From NCBI GenBank assembly GCA_016521575.1, contig JAEKDP010000001.1, positions 62,001 through 126,000 on the forward strand: 64,000 nt of DNA, written 5' to 3'. A model generated the notes under the pieces. It was given only the letters and a program-made list of their open reading frames with translations, had not been told where the DNA came from and did no database searches. Position numbers and translations under genes: made by a program. Numbering within the stretch: the first letter of the stretch is position 1; every line of letters begins with the position of its first letter. Shown one piece after another: positions 26,268 through 34,381 of this stretch. Source of the stretch: Rhodobacteraceae bacterium F11138 (GTDB lineage Bacteria > Pseudomonadota > Alphaproteobacteria > Rhodobacterales > Rhodobacteraceae).

Positions 26268-27998
26268 TCAGAACCAACCGTCTTGCATGTCAAAGGCGCT
26301 CTGATCGTTCCGCAGCAGAATCTCGGCCCAGCCCCTGGTCCGGGACAGTTCACGGGCATAAAAATATCGGGCAGCCTGCCGCTTGCCGCGCAGAATATCG
26401 GAATCGCCATCCCGCTCGGCCACTTTCTGCGCTGCCTGTGTCAGACGCAGCCACATCCATCCCATGACCACATGGCCGAACATGTCCAGATACAAGGTGG
26501 CATTGGCAAGCCCGCGATCCGGTGTTTCAGCAACCTGCGCCGCCAAGTGTGCGGTGACGTCTTCCAGCCGCGTGAGTGCTTCAGCCAAGGCGGCCGCACA
26601 TTCACCACCGGCCGCGATATCGGACCGCATGCGCGCGGCCAGAACCGAAAATCCGGCACCGCTGTCCATCAGGATCTTGCGCCCCAGCAGATCCATCCCC
26701 TGAATGCCATGCGTGCCTTCGTGGATCGGATTCAAGCGGTTGTCGCGATAGTGGCGCTCGACCGGGTAGTCGCGGGTATAGCCCGCGCCGCCCAGAACCT
26801 GGATCGCATGTTTGTTGGCCTCAAGGCAGAATTCCGAAGGCCAGGATTTGGCGACAGGTGTCAACATGCCCAGCAACACCCCGGCCGAAGGGTCCGCAGC
26901 GCGTTCCGCATCAACCAGCGTCGCGCACAAGAGCGCCAGTGCCAGCGCCGGTTCGACTGCGGATTTCTGCGCCAGCAACAACCTGCGCACATCGGCATGA
27001 TCTATGATCGCCACCTGCTTTGACGTCGGATCCTTGGCCCCCGGCGCCCGCCCCTGCGGACGTTCGCGGGCATAGGCCAGAGCCACCTGATACCCGGCCT
27101 GCCCCAGGGCCGTTGCCCCCATACCGACGCCGATCCGCGCCTCGTTCATCATCTGGAACATATAGGCCAGCCCCTTGTGCGGCTCACCCAACAGTTCACC
27201 GAGACATTCCCCGCCATCCCCGAAATTCAGAGCGCAATTGGTGGTCGCGCGATACCCCATCTTGTGATTCAGTCCGGCCAGCGTCACGTCGTTGCGCGTC
27301 CCGTCCGCACGAAACTTGGGCACGACGAAAAGCGAAATGCCCTTGACCCCCGGCGGGCCGCCCGGAATCTTCGCCAAGACCAGATGCACGATGTTTTCGC
27401 TCAACTCGTGGTCCCCGCCGGAAATCCACATCTTGCGACCGGTGATGCGATACCGACCATCGTCCATGGGGTCCGCACGCGTGGTGATGTCCGACAGCGA
27501 AGACCCCGCCTGCGGTTCGCTCAGACACATCGTGCCAAAAAACCGGCCTTCGACCATGGGTTCCAGATAGGTTTTTTTCTGGGCCTGGGTGCCGAAGCTC
27601 TGGATCAGTCGCCCGGCCCCGACCGTCAGCATCCCATAGCCGGACAGCGACACGTTCGAAGCCGCCAGTATGAAAGCCGCCGCCTGATGCACCGTTTCCG
27701 GCAATCCCATGCCGCCGTGTTCCGGACTGAACCCGGCCGAAATGAACCCCGCATCCACGAATGCCTGTACCGCCGGCTTGACCGCGTCGGGCAAAATGGC
27801 CCGCCCATCGACGAACTGCGGCTCCTGCTCGTCGATCTCGCGCCCGATGGGCAGGAAAACATCCCGGGCGATCTGATCCGCCGCGTCCAGGATTCCATTG
27901 ACGGCCTCTCGGTCCAGATCGCTGTCGGCAATCAGATCGCCCAAGCCCGCGACCTCCCACAGTTGAAACTGCAAATCCTCACGATCATAGGCGCGCAT
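26268..27998 (-). CDS. Acyl-CoA dehydrogenase, long form
   Basis: A 576-residue FAD-dependent acyl-CoA dehydrogenase. It has the N-terminal, middle (FGTMCLSEPQAGSSLSD) and C-terminal domains, plus the extra C-terminal extension of about 100 residues typical of the longer subgroup. The region VLGGAGYTRDYPVERHYRDN, then NRLNPIHEGTHGIQ lies around the flavin and catalytic Glu position. The subgroup includes DmdC-type 3-methylmercaptopropionyl-CoA dehydrogenases of Roseobacters and general beta-oxidation enzymes; the substrate cannot be decided here. The start ATG at 27998 has GGGAGAG well placed; an upstream TTG at 28016 is not supported. Confidence 0.9.
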   Translation of the reverse strand: MRAYDREDLQFQLWEVAGLGDLIADSDLDREAVNGILDAADQIARDVFLPIGREIDEQEPQFVDGRAILPDAVKPAVQAFVDAGFISAGFSPEHGGMGLPETVHQAAAFILAASNVSLSGYGMLTVGAGRLIQSFGTQAQKKTYLEPMVEGRFFGTMCLSEPQAGSSLSDITTRADPMDDGRYRITGRKMWISGGDHELSENIVHLVLAKIPGGPPGVKGISLFVVPKFRADGTRNDVTLAGLNHKMGYRATTNCALNFGDGGECLGELLGEPHKGLAYMFQMMNEARIGVGMGATALGQAGYQVALAYARERPQGRAPGAKDPTSKQVAIIDHADVRRLLLAQKSAVEPALALALLCATLVDAERAADPSAGVLLGMLTPVAKSWPSEFCLEANKHAIQVLGGAGYTRDYPVERHYRDNRLNPIHEGTHGIQGMDLLGRKILMDSGAGFSVLAARMRSDIAAGGECAAALAEALTRLEDVTAHLAAQVAETPDRGLANATLYLDMFGHVVMGWMWLRLTQAAQKVAERDGDSDILRGKRQAARYFYARELSRTRGWAEILLRNDQSAFDMQDGWF

Positions 27999-28144
27999 GT
28001 CTTCTCTCCCCGGCAATTTGGGGCAACCTTAACCCTTGCGGCGAAACGGATGCCAGTTGTCTGCGCCTGTGACCCTGCGGCAGTTGAGTTCGCGCGGCAA
28101 AACGCATATCCCAAAGCGAACCCTCGCGCCCGCGCAGACAAAGG

Positions 28145-28768
28145 ATGCCCCCCTTGGCCAATCATCTCTATCAAAACGACCTGCCCGACGGGCTGGATCT
28201 GGGAGCGGTCGTTGCAATCGACTGTGAAACCATGGGGCTGAACCCGCACCGCGACCGGCTGTGCGTGGTCCAGATGTCCGGCGGCGACGGCAATGCACAT
28301 ATCGTGCAGATCGCCAAAGGCCAGAAGGCGGCCCCGAACCTGTGCGCGATGCTGGAAGATCCCCATGTTCTGAAAATATTTCATTTCGGGCGCTTCGATA
28401 TCGCCGCGATGTTCAACACCTTTGGTGCGCTGGCCGCACCGGTGTATTGCACCAAGATCGCGTCGCGGCTGGTGCGCACCTATACCGACCGGCACGGATT
28501 GAAGAACCTGACCCAGGACCTGATCGGGGAAGACATCAGCAAACAGCAGCAGATGAGCGACTGGGGTGCAGCCGACCTGACGGCGGCGCAGCTGGACTAT
28601 GCTGCATCGGATGTGCTGTATCTGCACCGTCTGCGGGACGTGCTGGACACCCGGCTAGAGCGCGAAGGCCGCAGCGACATGGCGCAGGCCTGTTTCGATT
28701 TTCTGCCCATGCGCGCAAAGCTGGACCTGGCCGGCTGGCCCGAAACCGATATCTTTGCCCACTCATGA
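28145..28768 (+). CDS. rnd: Ribonuclease D family 3'-5' exonuclease
   Basis: A 207-residue DEDD exonuclease. The first acidic motif is VAIDCETMG (Asp26, Glu28), then KIFHFGRFDIAAM and YAASDVLYLHRLRD give the other acidic residues. It is the short alphaproteobacterial form without the HRDC domain. The ATG at 28145 has AAAGG too close. A TTG at 28154 beginning LANHLYQ fits the spacing of AAGGA better, so the start is uncertain by three codons. The stop overlaps the kdsD start (ATGA). Confidence 0.9.
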   Translation: MPPLANHLYQNDLPDGLDLGAVVAIDCETMGLNPHRDRLCVVQMSGGDGNAHIVQIAKGQKAAPNLCAMLEDPHVLKIFHFGRFDIAAMFNTFGALAAPVYCTKIASRLVRTYTDRHGLKNLTQDLIGEDISKQQQMSDWGAADLTAAQLDYAASDVLYLHRLRDVLDTRLEREGRSDMAQACFDFLPMRAKLDLAGWPETDIFAHS

Positions 28769-29727
28769 GCAGTTCGTTCCAAACCACTGGCCGCCGCGTC
28801 ATCCACACCGAAGCCCAGGCGCTTGCCGCGCTGGAATCCGGGTTGGACGGCTCTTTTGACCGTGCCGTCGAACTGCTGTTGGACGCCAAGGGGCGTGTGA
28901 TTGTCAGCGGTATGGGGAAATCCGGCCATATCGCACGCAAGATCGCCGCCACTTTCGCCAGCACGGGCACGCCGGCACATTTCGTGCATCCGGCCGAAGC
29001 CAGCCATGGCGATCTGGGCATGATGGCACAAGGCGATGTGGCGCTGGTGCTGTCCAATTCCGGCGAAACTCCGGAACTGGCGGACCTTGTTGCCTATACC
29101 CGCCGCTTTGCCATTCCGCTGATCGGAGTGGCCAGCCGCCCCGCCTCAACCCTGTTGAAACAGTCGGATGTCGCGCTTGTGTTGCCCCAGGCGGACGAAG
29201 CCTGTGGCACCGGCATCGTACCGACGACGTCGACCACAATGACGCTGGCCTTGGGGGATGCTCTGGCCGTTGCGTTGATGGAGCACCGCGCCTTCACCCC
29301 TGAACATTTCCGCGAATTCCATCCCGGCGGCAAGTTGGGCGCGCGGTTGTCCAAGGTCCGAGATCTGATGCACAGCGGTGCGGCCTTGCCTTTGGTGCGC
29401 CACGCCGCGCCGATGGGCGATACGCTGATCGAAATCAGTCAGAAAGGGTTCGGCGTGGCCGGGGTTTGCGCATCCGACGGGACATTGGCGGGGATTATCA
29501 CCGACGGCGACTTGCGCCGCAAGATGGACGGGCTGCTTTCGCATACGGCGGGGGATGTGATGACCGTCGGGCCGACCACCATCGGCCCGGACGCCCTGGC
29601 CGAAGAGGCCGTCGCCATCATGAACCAGAACAAGATCACCTGCTTGTTCGTGGTCGACCCGGACAGTGCAGGACAACCCTTGGGTCTGTTGCACATCCAC
29701 GACTGCCTGCGGGTCGGTCTGGGCTGA
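28765..29727 (+). CDS. kdsD: Arabinose-5-phosphate isomerase, KpsF/GutQ/KdsD family
   Basis: A 320-residue enzyme that converts ribulose-5-phosphate to arabinose-5-phosphate, the first step to Kdo for LPS. An N-terminal SIS domain (about 30-170; GRVIVSGMGKSGHIARKIAA and LSNSGETPELADLV) is followed by two CBS domains (about 200-320; IITDGDLRR). It is translationally coupled to rnd and followed by lptC-lptA-lptB. The placement groups Kdo supply with LPS export. kdsB lies 11 kb downstream. Confidence 0.94.
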   Translation: MSSSFQTTGRRVIHTEAQALAALESGLDGSFDRAVELLLDAKGRVIVSGMGKSGHIARKIAATFASTGTPAHFVHPAEASHGDLGMMAQGDVALVLSNSGETPELADLVAYTRRFAIPLIGVASRPASTLLKQSDVALVLPQADEACGTGIVPTTSTTMTLALGDALAVALMEHRAFTPEHFREFHPGGKLGARLSKVRDLMHSGAALPLVRHAAPMGDTLIEISQKGFGVAGVCASDGTLAGIITDGDLRRKMDGLLSHTAGDVMTVGPTTIGPDALAEEAVAIMNQNKITCLFVVDPDSAGQPLGLLHIHDCLRVGLG

Positions 29728-29740
29728 GGCGGGCACGGCG

Positions 29741-30340
29741 GTGGATCCTTATTCCCGCAGGGTTGCGTTTCTCAAGGTGATGCTGCCCCTTGCTGCGCTG
29801 GCAATTCTGGCCACCCTGTTCCTGCTGTCGCGCAGCCAGGATGTCAGCACGAAGATCCCCTTTGCAGAAACCGACCTGTCGACCCGGATGCGCGATCAGC
29901 AAGTGACCAAGCCCTTTTTCTCGGGCACCACGGCAAAAGGCGAAGAGATCATCGTCACCGCCGACAGCGCGCGCCCCGGCGGGGCTGACACGCCCGGCCG
30001 TGCGGTCAATCTCACCGCCCGGATCAAGCTGACCGATGGGCGGCAGATCAATCTGAAATCCGATACGGGTACGCTCAACCCGCTCAAGGATGCCGCCACT
30101 TTCATCGGCAACGTGCGCATCGATTCCACCACCGGGCTGGTGGTGCTGACCGATACGCTGAATGCCGCCCTCAGCGGGATCGAGGCCGACACGCCCGGCA
30201 CGGTCACGGCAAAGGGACCGATCGGCGACCTGACAGCCGGAAAGATGCAAATCACCTCAAAAAACGAGGACGGAAATGTACACATGCTTTTCAAGAATGG
30301 CGTTAAACTGATATACGTCCCGAAACAGTCGGAAAGATAA
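29741..30340 (+). CDS. lptC: LPS export protein LptC
   Basis: A 199-residue bitopic inner-membrane protein of the LPS bridge. A membrane helix at about 10-30 is followed by a periplasmic beta-jellyroll (for instance ITVTADSAR-type strands and INLKSDTGTLNPLKDAATFI). The GTG at 29741 is the best start: 13 bases after the kdsD stop, just ahead of the hydrophobic segment (DPYSRRVAFLKVMLPLAALA). It is three bases ahead of lptA. Confidence 0.88.
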   Translation: MDPYSRRVAFLKVMLPLAALAILATLFLLSRSQDVSTKIPFAETDLSTRMRDQQVTKPFFSGTTAKGEEIIVTADSARPGGADTPGRAVNLTARIKLTDGRQINLKSDTGTLNPLKDAATFIGNVRIDSTTGLVVLTDTLNAALSGIEADTPGTVTAKGPIGDLTAGKMQITSKNEDGNVHMLFKNGVKLIYVPKQSER

Positions 30341-30343
30341 TAA

Positions 30344-30838
30344 GTGAACCGGATTTTTGCGCCTCTTCTGTGCCTGCTGCTTGCCCCGGGAATAGCCGTT
30401 GCACAGGTGGCGGGCACCAAGGTCGCCTTTGGGACCATCAAGGCGGATCCGTCGCTACCGGTCGAGGTCACGGCTGATACGCTGGATGTGAACCAGTCCG
30501 ACGGTTCGGCGGAATTCAAAGGCAACGTCCTGGTCGGCCAGGGGGAAATGCGACTGTCCGCGCAACGGGTGTTGGTGATCTACAATCAGGACAACAGCGG
30601 TATCCAGCGGATGGAGGCGGTCGGTGACGTGGTGCTGGTCAGCGGCCCGGATGCCGCCCAGGCCGAACGGGCCGACTACAGCATCGACAGTGGCGTGATC
30701 GTGATGACCGGTGACGTGTTGCTGACCCAGGGGCCGAATGCGCTGACCTCGGATCGGATGACCGTGAACCTGACCACCGGAACCGCCAATATGGCGGGCC
30801 GGGTCAAGACCATCCTGCAGGCGGACGACAACGAATGA
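30344..30838 (+). CDS. lptA: LPS export periplasmic protein LptA
   Basis: A 164-residue periplasmic OstA-domain protein that bridges LptC to the outer-membrane LptD. It has a signal peptide (1-20) and OstA repeats such as VTADTLDVNQSDGSAEFKGN, then VLVGQGEMRL. It starts with GTG three bases after lptC. Its stop overlaps the lptB start as ATGA. Confidence 0.92.
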   Translation: MNRIFAPLLCLLLAPGIAVAQVAGTKVAFGTIKADPSLPVEVTADTLDVNQSDGSAEFKGNVLVGQGEMRLSAQRVLVIYNQDNSGIQRMEAVGDVVLVSGPDAAQAERADYSIDSGVIVMTGDVLLTQGPNALTSDRMTVNLTTGTANMAGRVKTILQADDNE

Positions 30839-31593
30839 CCGCGCCGGAACTGACCGTGACTCAGGGCTCATCCGGGCTGCGCATCCAGCATCTGCGCAAG
30901 TCCTTTCGCAAAAAGGTGGTGATTCGCGATGTGACAATGGCAGTGGAACGCGGGCAGGTCGCGGCGCTGCTGGGTCCGAACGGGTCGGGAAAAACCACTA
31001 CTTTTTATGCTATTGCCGGATTGATCTTCCCCGAAACCGGCACTGTCACCATTGACGGGCAGGTGGTCACCACCTTGCCGATGTACCGTCGCGCGCGTCT
31101 GGGTATCGGGTACCTGCCGCAGGAAATGTCGATTTTCCGGGGTCTCAACGTCGAAGACAATATCTCGGCGGTTCTGGATATCACCTGTCGCGACCGCCAC
31201 AAGCGCCGGGAACGGCTTGAAGAACTGCTGTCGGATTTTTCGATCGAACACCTGCGGCGGGCCCCGGCGCTGGCCTTGTCCGGCGGTGAACGCCGCCGCG
31301 TGGAAATCGCCCGCTGCCTGGCCGCTGACCCGAAATACCTGCTGTTGGACGAACCTTTTGCAGGTGTCGACCCGATTTCGGTCGGGGATATACGTCACCT
31401 TGTTTCGGATCTGAAAAAGCGCGGCATCGGGGTGCTGATCACGGACCACAACGTCCGCGAAACACTGGAAATCGTGGACCGCGCCTATATCCTGCACGAT
31501 GGGCAGGTCCTGATGTCCGGAACGCCCGCCGAAGTGGTCGAAAACGAAAACGTGCGGCGCGTCTATCTGGGCGAAAATTTCCGGATTTCCTGA
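30835..31593 (+). CDS. lptB: LPS export ABC ATPase LptB
   Basis: A 252-residue ATPase that powers LPS extraction with LptFG. Walker A GPNGSGKT is at 47-54, the Q-loop is in YLPQEMS, the ABC signature LSGGE is at 148-152 and Walker B LLLDEP is at 169-174. LptF and LptG are not in the window. The gene ends the kdsD-lptCAB run; hpf follows after 255 bases, with no rpoN between. Confidence 0.97.
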   Translation: MTAPELTVTQGSSGLRIQHLRKSFRKKVVIRDVTMAVERGQVAALLGPNGSGKTTTFYAIAGLIFPETGTVTIDGQVVTTLPMYRRARLGIGYLPQEMSIFRGLNVEDNISAVLDITCRDRHKRRERLEELLSDFSIEHLRRAPALALSGGERRRVEIARCLAADPKYLLLDEPFAGVDPISVGDIRHLVSDLKKRGIGVLITDHNVRETLEIVDRAYILHDGQVLMSGTPAEVVENENVRRVYLGENFRIS

Positions 31594-31655
31594 GACCGGA
31601 TCACCCCCGCACAATACCACACATGCGAATCCGGCAAAAATGACGCCGGTTTGCA

Positions 31656-31676
31656 TTGACAGTTGCCCTGACTGTC
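31656..31676 (+). promoter_or_regulatory. TTGACA element overlapping an inverted repeat
   Basis: TTGACA (31656-31661) overlaps the inverted repeat GACAGT-TGCCCTG-ACTGTC (31658-31676) in the lptB-hpf gap. It could be the -35 of the hpf promoter with an operator on it. A convincing -10 at 17 bases is lacking (CTCAAA). Confidence 0.3.
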
Positions 31677-31848
31677 GCCTCAAATGGGGACATGGCACAT
31701 GTACCCTCTGATGCAGTCTGGGACAAAACAAACGGCGTAGGCCAGCCCCATGCGCATTCGCGGGCATTGTCACATTCCCTCATCCGACGTTGACCCCATG
31801 CGGAATTGACCCGCCACGGTGTCGGGTGACACAAGCGAAGGAAAACAT

Positions 31849-32412
31849 ATGCGTTACCAAATCAGCGGAAAACAGATCGACATCGGCGAGGCCTTGCAGA
31901 CACATGTCAAAGCCGAGTTGAATGCTGTTGTTCAGAAATACGCGGAACGTCCGACGGACGCCAACGTGATCTTTTCCCGCTCGGCCAGCGAATATGTCTG
32001 TGAATCGACCATTCATCTGTCCACGGGGCTGAACGCGACGGCCAAAGCGCGTGCGCATGAAATCTATGCCGCGTTCGATGCCTGCGCCGAAAAGCTGGAA
32101 AAGCAGCTTCGGCGATACAAGCGCAGGTTGAAAGATCATCACAAATACCGCTCGGAACCGGTTGAACTCTTCGAAGCCTCCTCGTATATCCTCGCCTCGG
32201 AAGAACAGGCCGAGGATGCCGAGCCTGCCTCGTTGCAACCCATCATCGTCGCCGAGATGGAAACACGGATACCTTCGTTGTCTGTGGGCGAAGCGGTGAT
32301 GCAGATGGAACTGGCAGGCGCACCGGTCCTGGTCTTTCGAAACGAAGGCAAGAATGGGGTGAACGTGGTCTATCGCCGCGACGATGGCAACATCGGATGG
32401 ATCGACCCATGA
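31849..32412 (+). CDS. hpf: Long-form ribosome hibernation factor HPF/RaiA
   Basis: A 187-residue protein that stabilises inactive 100S ribosomes. The N-terminal S30AE domain (about 1-105; QISGKQIDIGEALQTHVKAE) is followed by a linker and the C-terminal dimerisation domain (about 130-187; MQMELAGAPVLVFRNEGKNG). The long form dimerises ribosomes without RMF. GAAGGA precedes the ATG at 31849. ptsN follows after 53 bases. Confidence 0.94.
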   Translation: MRYQISGKQIDIGEALQTHVKAELNAVVQKYAERPTDANVIFSRSASEYVCESTIHLSTGLNATAKARAHEIYAAFDACAEKLEKQLRRYKRRLKDHHKYRSEPVELFEASSYILASEEQAEDAEPASLQPIIVAEMETRIPSLSVGEAVMQMELAGAPVLVFRNEGKNGVNVVYRRDDGNIGWIDP

Positions 32413-32465
32413 TCGCCATGGATTGATCCCGTGCGCCGCAAGGTGCCCCAGAGGAGAGAGCGCAG

Positions 32466-32930
32466 ATGGAGTTGTCCAGCATCCTCATGCCCGAGGCTGT
32501 AAAAGTGTTCGCCGCCGCATCCAGCAAAAAACGCCTGTTTCAGGAACTGGGGGATGTCGCGCACAGTGCCTATGGGTTGGATTCGTCTTTGACCGTAGAG
32601 GCCCTGCTGGATCGCGAAAGCCTGGGCCCAACGGGGGTGGGGCATGGTGTTGCCCTGCCGCACGCCCGTCTGAAAGGGCTGGATCGGGTTGTCGGTGTGT
32701 TCATCATACTTGAGAAACCGATCGATTTTGGCGCCGTGGATCGCCAGCCGGTGGATATTGCCTTTGCCCTGTTCGCCCCCGACGAAGCCGGGGTCGAACA
32801 TCTCAAGGCGCTGGCGCTGGTCTCGCGCACGCTGCGCGACTCTGCCCTGTGCGCCAAGCTACGGGCCAATTTTGATCCGACCACGCTGTATGCGCTTCTG
32901 ATCGAAGCCCGTTCAAGCCAGGCCGCCTGA
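32466..32930 (+). CDS. ptsN: PTS IIA-like nitrogen regulatory protein
   Basis: A 154-residue EIIA-Ntr protein of the regulatory PTS. The phosphorylated His is in GVALPHARLKG (His66). It controls carbon/nitrogen and potassium responses through its phosphorylation state. The hpf-ptsN order is the standard one, but the usual upstream rpoN is missing. It ends three bases before the convergent sulfotransferase-like gene. Confidence 0.94.
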   Translation: MELSSILMPEAVKVFAAASSKKRLFQELGDVAHSAYGLDSSLTVEALLDRESLGPTGVGHGVALPHARLKGLDRVVGVFIILEKPIDFGAVDRQPVDIAFALFAPDEAGVEHLKALALVSRTLRDSALCAKLRANFDPTTLYALLIEARSSQAA

Positions 32931-32933
32931 TCG

Positions 32934-34376
32934 CTACCTGGGCGGCTCTGCCTTCCACGGCCCGAAACCGAACATCATGAAATCACGCCGATAGACGTCG
33001 GCGGCCAGGCTCTCAAGCGCGGCGTCATGAATATCGGCCAGCGCAAAGGGCGTGTCAGGCGATGCCTCCCGCAAAGACGGTACATCGGCGCATCCCACCA
33101 AATGCGCCAGAACAGGCAGCATCTCGGACAGCTCATCTTCGCGCAGGATAAAGTCGGGCGAGGCGACGGTCGCGAACCCGGCCAGAGATGCCGACTGCGT
33201 GGCCCAGGTCTTGTCCGACCGGATCGCCGTCTGGCCTGCAATATTGGCCCCGACAAATTCCAGAAACGCCTGAAACGCGGCACGATGCTGTTTCATGGAA
33301 TACCCCGGACCGGGTCCGGCTTGGGGGATGTCCAGCTTGAACCTGCGTCTGAGCGTTTCGCGAAGTCGGGCGAAGCCGTCCTCATCCGTACCCAGAATGC
33401 GCGCACAGAAAACGGAATGGGCCCGCGCCAGAGGATGGCGCAATACGGTAAAGCTGCGGCTGTTCGAATGCGTCCTCTTCCATTGGCGCAGCCGTTTCTG
33501 CGTCATCCCGGAAATCAGATCGTCAACCCCGACCCCGTCCAGATCGGCCAGCCAGTGCGCGATCTGCTGCTCTGGTCCCCCGGGCATGGGCATGAACAAC
33601 AACGGTGAACGGGCCGCAGCCACATGCGTCGGCACCCCGGCGCCGCGCCGGGGTTCGAAATTCGGGGTACGGGTCAGGTTGAAACGATCCAGCCCACCGA
33701 CCGCCTCGGCCATCTCGTCCGGATTGCTGACCTTCTCGGTTATGCCGCCCGGGTTTTGTGGCTTGAGCGAAGACTCCAGCCGATCCAACCGGCCGGTGCA
33801 CCCCAGCCAACCGGCCAGCCCATTCATCACCGCAAGATCCTGAAGATCCTCATAGGAAACATAAAATGCGGTCTGTCCACTGGTCTGCAACCGATTCTGC
33901 AGAGCGATCTGAAACTCTTGAATGGCGTGCACATGACGCGCAAATTCGGCTGGCTCAAAGGTGGGCACCGCGTCTTTGCGACGTTTGATATTGGTCAGCT
34001 TCCACTGCCCGGTCGCCTTGGCGATCTTCCAGGACACATAACTGTCCAGCGGGTTGCGGGTCAGAACGACCTTGGCGCAGCGCGGATCCTTCAGCACCGT
34101 ATCCAGCACCCTGGGGTCATGATCGTGAAAATACCTGAAACCACCCAGCGTTCCGGGCACGTCCCGAATCGCCGAAAGCAAGCCAACGGGGTCGGCATCA
34201 CGTTCTTCCCGGCTGATGCCCAGAATGTCGGTCCGGTTCGGATATCCAATGAAATGCGGGTTGAATGCCTCTCCGAAACACCGCACATCGCCCAGCGCGT
34301 TCAGATTGGTTTCCAGGAAATTCGACCCGGTGCGCATCTCGGCGAACAGAACGAAATAATCAAAGTCTCCACGCAT
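32934..34376 (-). CDS. Two-domain sulfotransferase-like protein
   Basis: A 480-residue cytoplasmic protein of the type sometimes labelled NodH or Stf0-like. The first half has a PAPS 5'-phosphosulfate loop-like motif (EMRTGSNFLE, residues 13-22) and a 3'-phosphate motif (KVVLTRNPLDSYVSWKIA, 102-119). The second half repeats the fold. LLFMPMPGGPEQ (259-270) aligns with the loop of family-2 sulfotransferases but has lost its Lys. TVLRHPLARAHSVF (310-323) keeps the 3'-phosphate motif. So one probably active and one degenerate domain are fused. Five bases upstream ends a GT14-like gene, indicating co-transcription. Transfer of sulfate to a glycan is inference. Confidence 0.72.
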   Translation of the reverse strand: MRGDFDYFVLFAEMRTGSNFLETNLNALGDVRCFGEAFNPHFIGYPNRTDILGISREERDADPVGLLSAIRDVPGTLGGFRYFHDHDPRVLDTVLKDPRCAKVVLTRNPLDSYVSWKIAKATGQWKLTNIKRRKDAVPTFEPAEFARHVHAIQEFQIALQNRLQTSGQTAFYVSYEDLQDLAVMNGLAGWLGCTGRLDRLESSLKPQNPGGITEKVSNPDEMAEAVGGLDRFNLTRTPNFEPRRGAGVPTHVAAARSPLLFMPMPGGPEQQIAHWLADLDGVGVDDLISGMTQKRLRQWKRTHSNSRSFTVLRHPLARAHSVFCARILGTDEDGFARLRETLRRRFKLDIPQAGPGPGYSMKQHRAAFQAFLEFVGANIAGQTAIRSDKTWATQSASLAGFATVASPDFILREDELSEMLPVLAHLVGCADVPSLREASPDTPFALADIHDAALESLAADVYRRDFMMFGFGPWKAEPPR

Positions 34377-34381
34377 CCGCT

